Shown: piece by piece, positions 4,784 through 5,689 of the stretch
Layout of the letters: each line of letters starts with the position of its first letter
How positions within the stretch are numbered: position 1 is the stretch's first letter
Assembly: GCA_002429965.1 (NCBI GenBank)
Contig: DJBG01000115.1
Coordinates: 72,111-77,799 of the forward strand
Direction: 5' to 3'
Source of the DNA: Hungatella sp. UBA5982
Lineage (GTDB): Bacteria; Bacillota; Clostridia; Lachnospirales; Lachnospiraceae
DNA: 5,689 nucleotides
Position numbers and translations under genes: made by a program
Notes under the pieces: model-generated
What the model was told of the DNA's origin: nothing
Databases searched by the model: none
What the model saw: only the letters and a program-made list of their open reading frames with translations

Positions 4784-5689
4784 TCAGGCTTCTTTCCTGG
4801 CATTAACCATAAGGATGGCATAATCTATGGCATTGACCAGGCTCAGCTCACTGGAACGGCCGCTGCCTGCTAGGTCGATGCCGGTGCCATGGTCCACGCT
4901 GGCACGAATGATAGGCAGACCCAGGGTTACGTTCACACCTTCGACAGCCTCCCAATGCTTTTCCTCACGGTTATAAACAAAGCCTTTCACCTTTAGTGGG
5001 ATATGACCTTGATCGTGGTACATGGCCACAACGATGTCATACCAGCCGCCCAGTGCCTTAGAGAACACTGTATCAGGAGGGGTAGGCTTCTTTTCAGGGA
5101 TAATGATGCCCTCAGCCATGGCAGCCTCGATGGCAGGCTGGATTTCTTTCACTTCCTCCCAGCCAAACATGCCGTTCTCACCACAGTGGGGATTCAGCCC
5201 TGCAACGCCAATTTTAGGTTCTTTAATTCCCAGTGCTTTGCAGCCTTCGTTGGCAATGCGGATGCAATCTAAGACACGATCTTTCTTGACACGGTCACAA
5301 GCTTCACGTAAAGACACATGAGTGGAAACATGGACGACCCGCAGATCGCCGTGAGCCAGCATCATGGTGTACTTAGGTGTGCCCGTGTAATCAGCATAAA
5401 TCTCGGTATGGCCTGAGTAGTGATGGCCAGCCATGTTTATGGCTTCCTTGCTCAGAGCATTGGTAACCGTAGCATTGATCTGGCCATCCATAGCCATCTG
5501 AATAACTTTTACAACATACTGGAAAGCTGCCTCGCCACCTAAGGCACAGGCTCCTACACCAAAAGGCTTAGGTACATCTAGTTTGGAGGTATCCGGAATT
5601 TCGTCTGCAGGAATCAGCTTCAAATCCATTAGGTCGATGGTGCCATAAGTGTACTTGCCTTCGGCGGGTGTGGAAACCACATTCAGCTC
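4784..5689 (-). CDS. PdxA-family 4-phospho-hydroxyacid dehydrogenase, probably PdxA2 type (5' end outside the window)
   Basis: The visible 301 residues lack about 40 at the N-terminus; the frame is open to the right edge and the GTG at 5678-5680 is internal. PdxA enzymes are NAD-dependent, metal-requiring cytoplasmic dimers that oxidise a 4-phospho-3-hydroxyacid, which then loses CO2. Fragment numbering: Lys81 (SKEAIN), His94-Thr95 (GHTE), His124 (STHVSLRE), His168 (GLNPHCGE), His225 (MYHDQG), Lys233, Asn253 and Arg262 (GLPIIRASVDHGTG). These match E. coli His136-Thr137, metal ligands His166, His211 and His266, then Lys274, Asn283 and Arg292 (numbers from memory). Between Lys233 and Asn253 there are 19 residues against 8 in E. 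coli. That insertion, the NALSKEAIN and HHYSGHTEIYADYTGT wording and the permease neighbour favour D-threonate/erythronate-4-phosphate dehydrogenase (PdxA2, producing dihydroxyacetone phosphate) over pyridoxine synthesis. The substrate is inference. Confidence 0.88.
   Translation of the reverse strand, partial: ELNVVSTPAEGKYTYGTIDLMDLKLIPADEIPDTSKLDVPKPFGVGACALGGEAAFQYVVKVIQMAMDGQINATVTNALSKEAINMAGHHYSGHTEIYADYTGTPKYTMMLAHGDLRVVHVSTHVSLREACDRVKKDRVLDCIRIANEGCKALGIKEPKIGVAGLNPHCGENGMFGWEEVKEIQPAIEAAMAEGIIIPEKKPTPPDTVFSKALGGWYDIVVAMYHDQGHIPLKVKGFVYNREEKHWEAVEGVNVTLGLPIIRASVDHGTGIDLAGSGRSSELSLVNAIDYAILMVNARKEA

Noticed and set aside
4648..4821. N-terminal extension of the permease to a start at 4821
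   Set aside because: It overlaps the pdxA 3' end, encodes no membrane segment, and a good ribosome site with ATG lies at 4645-4661.
4382..5321. Several long plus-strand open frames opposite the permease and pdxA genes
   Set aside because: They are antisense shadows of strongly conserved minus-strand proteins, with no ribosome sites and no recognisable domains.

Overview
The window looks like chromosomal DNA of a low-to-moderate G+C anaerobic member of the Bacillota, of Clostridia or Negativicutes type. The clues are strong AGGAG-type ribosome sites, a sigma-A-like promoter, a lipoprotein-type binding protein and U-tailed hairpins. No rRNA or phylogenetic marker is present, so this placement is inference. 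All five genes lie on the minus strand, so transcription runs from high to low coordinates.

Right half (5689 to about 2700): the 3' part of a PdxA-family 4-phospho-hydroxyacid dehydrogenase (start outside the window), a 426-residue SLC13/IT-superfamily anion permease, and a small single-domain VOC (glyoxalase-fold) protein. The PdxA protein keeps the family's metal and substrate residues. It also carries an insertion that makes a catabolic PdxA2-type role (four-carbon sugar acids such as threonate or erythronate) more likely than vitamin B6 synthesis. The VOC protein resembles the VOC domain found attached to some KDPG/KHG aldolases of Bacillota. Together they suggest a small sugar-acid uptake and breakdown cluster. 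Its expected kinase (DUF1537) would lie beyond the right edge. The pdxA-permease gap holds two overlapping, mutually exclusive inverted repeats, and the permease-VOC gap holds a perfect 16-bp palindrome.

Middle (2299-2809): 511 bases without a convincing gene. It contains a 62-bp imperfect palindrome that looks like two IS3-family ends fused together, a U-tailed hairpin terminator, and a near-consensus promoter with a small inverted repeat at its predicted start site.

Left half (2298 to 1): an iron-siderophore ABC importer operon of the FatB/CeuE/YclQ type. A lipoprotein binding protein is followed 19 nt later by a FecCD permease starting at GTG. That permease overlaps, by an ATGA junction, a second FecCD permease that runs off the left edge. 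The ATPase gene is expected just beyond. The binding protein has Arg, His and Tyr residues at spacings matching the ferric-catecholate site of Campylobacter CeuE.

The two halves differ visibly in base composition: the importer is AT-rich and the pdxA gene GC-rich. The change falls around the insertion-sequence-like remnant, so the halves may have different histories. I see no tRNA, rRNA, CRISPR array or intact mobile element, and nothing that amounts to a clearly new system. The least explained items are the nested hairpins, the fused IS-end element and the palindrome.
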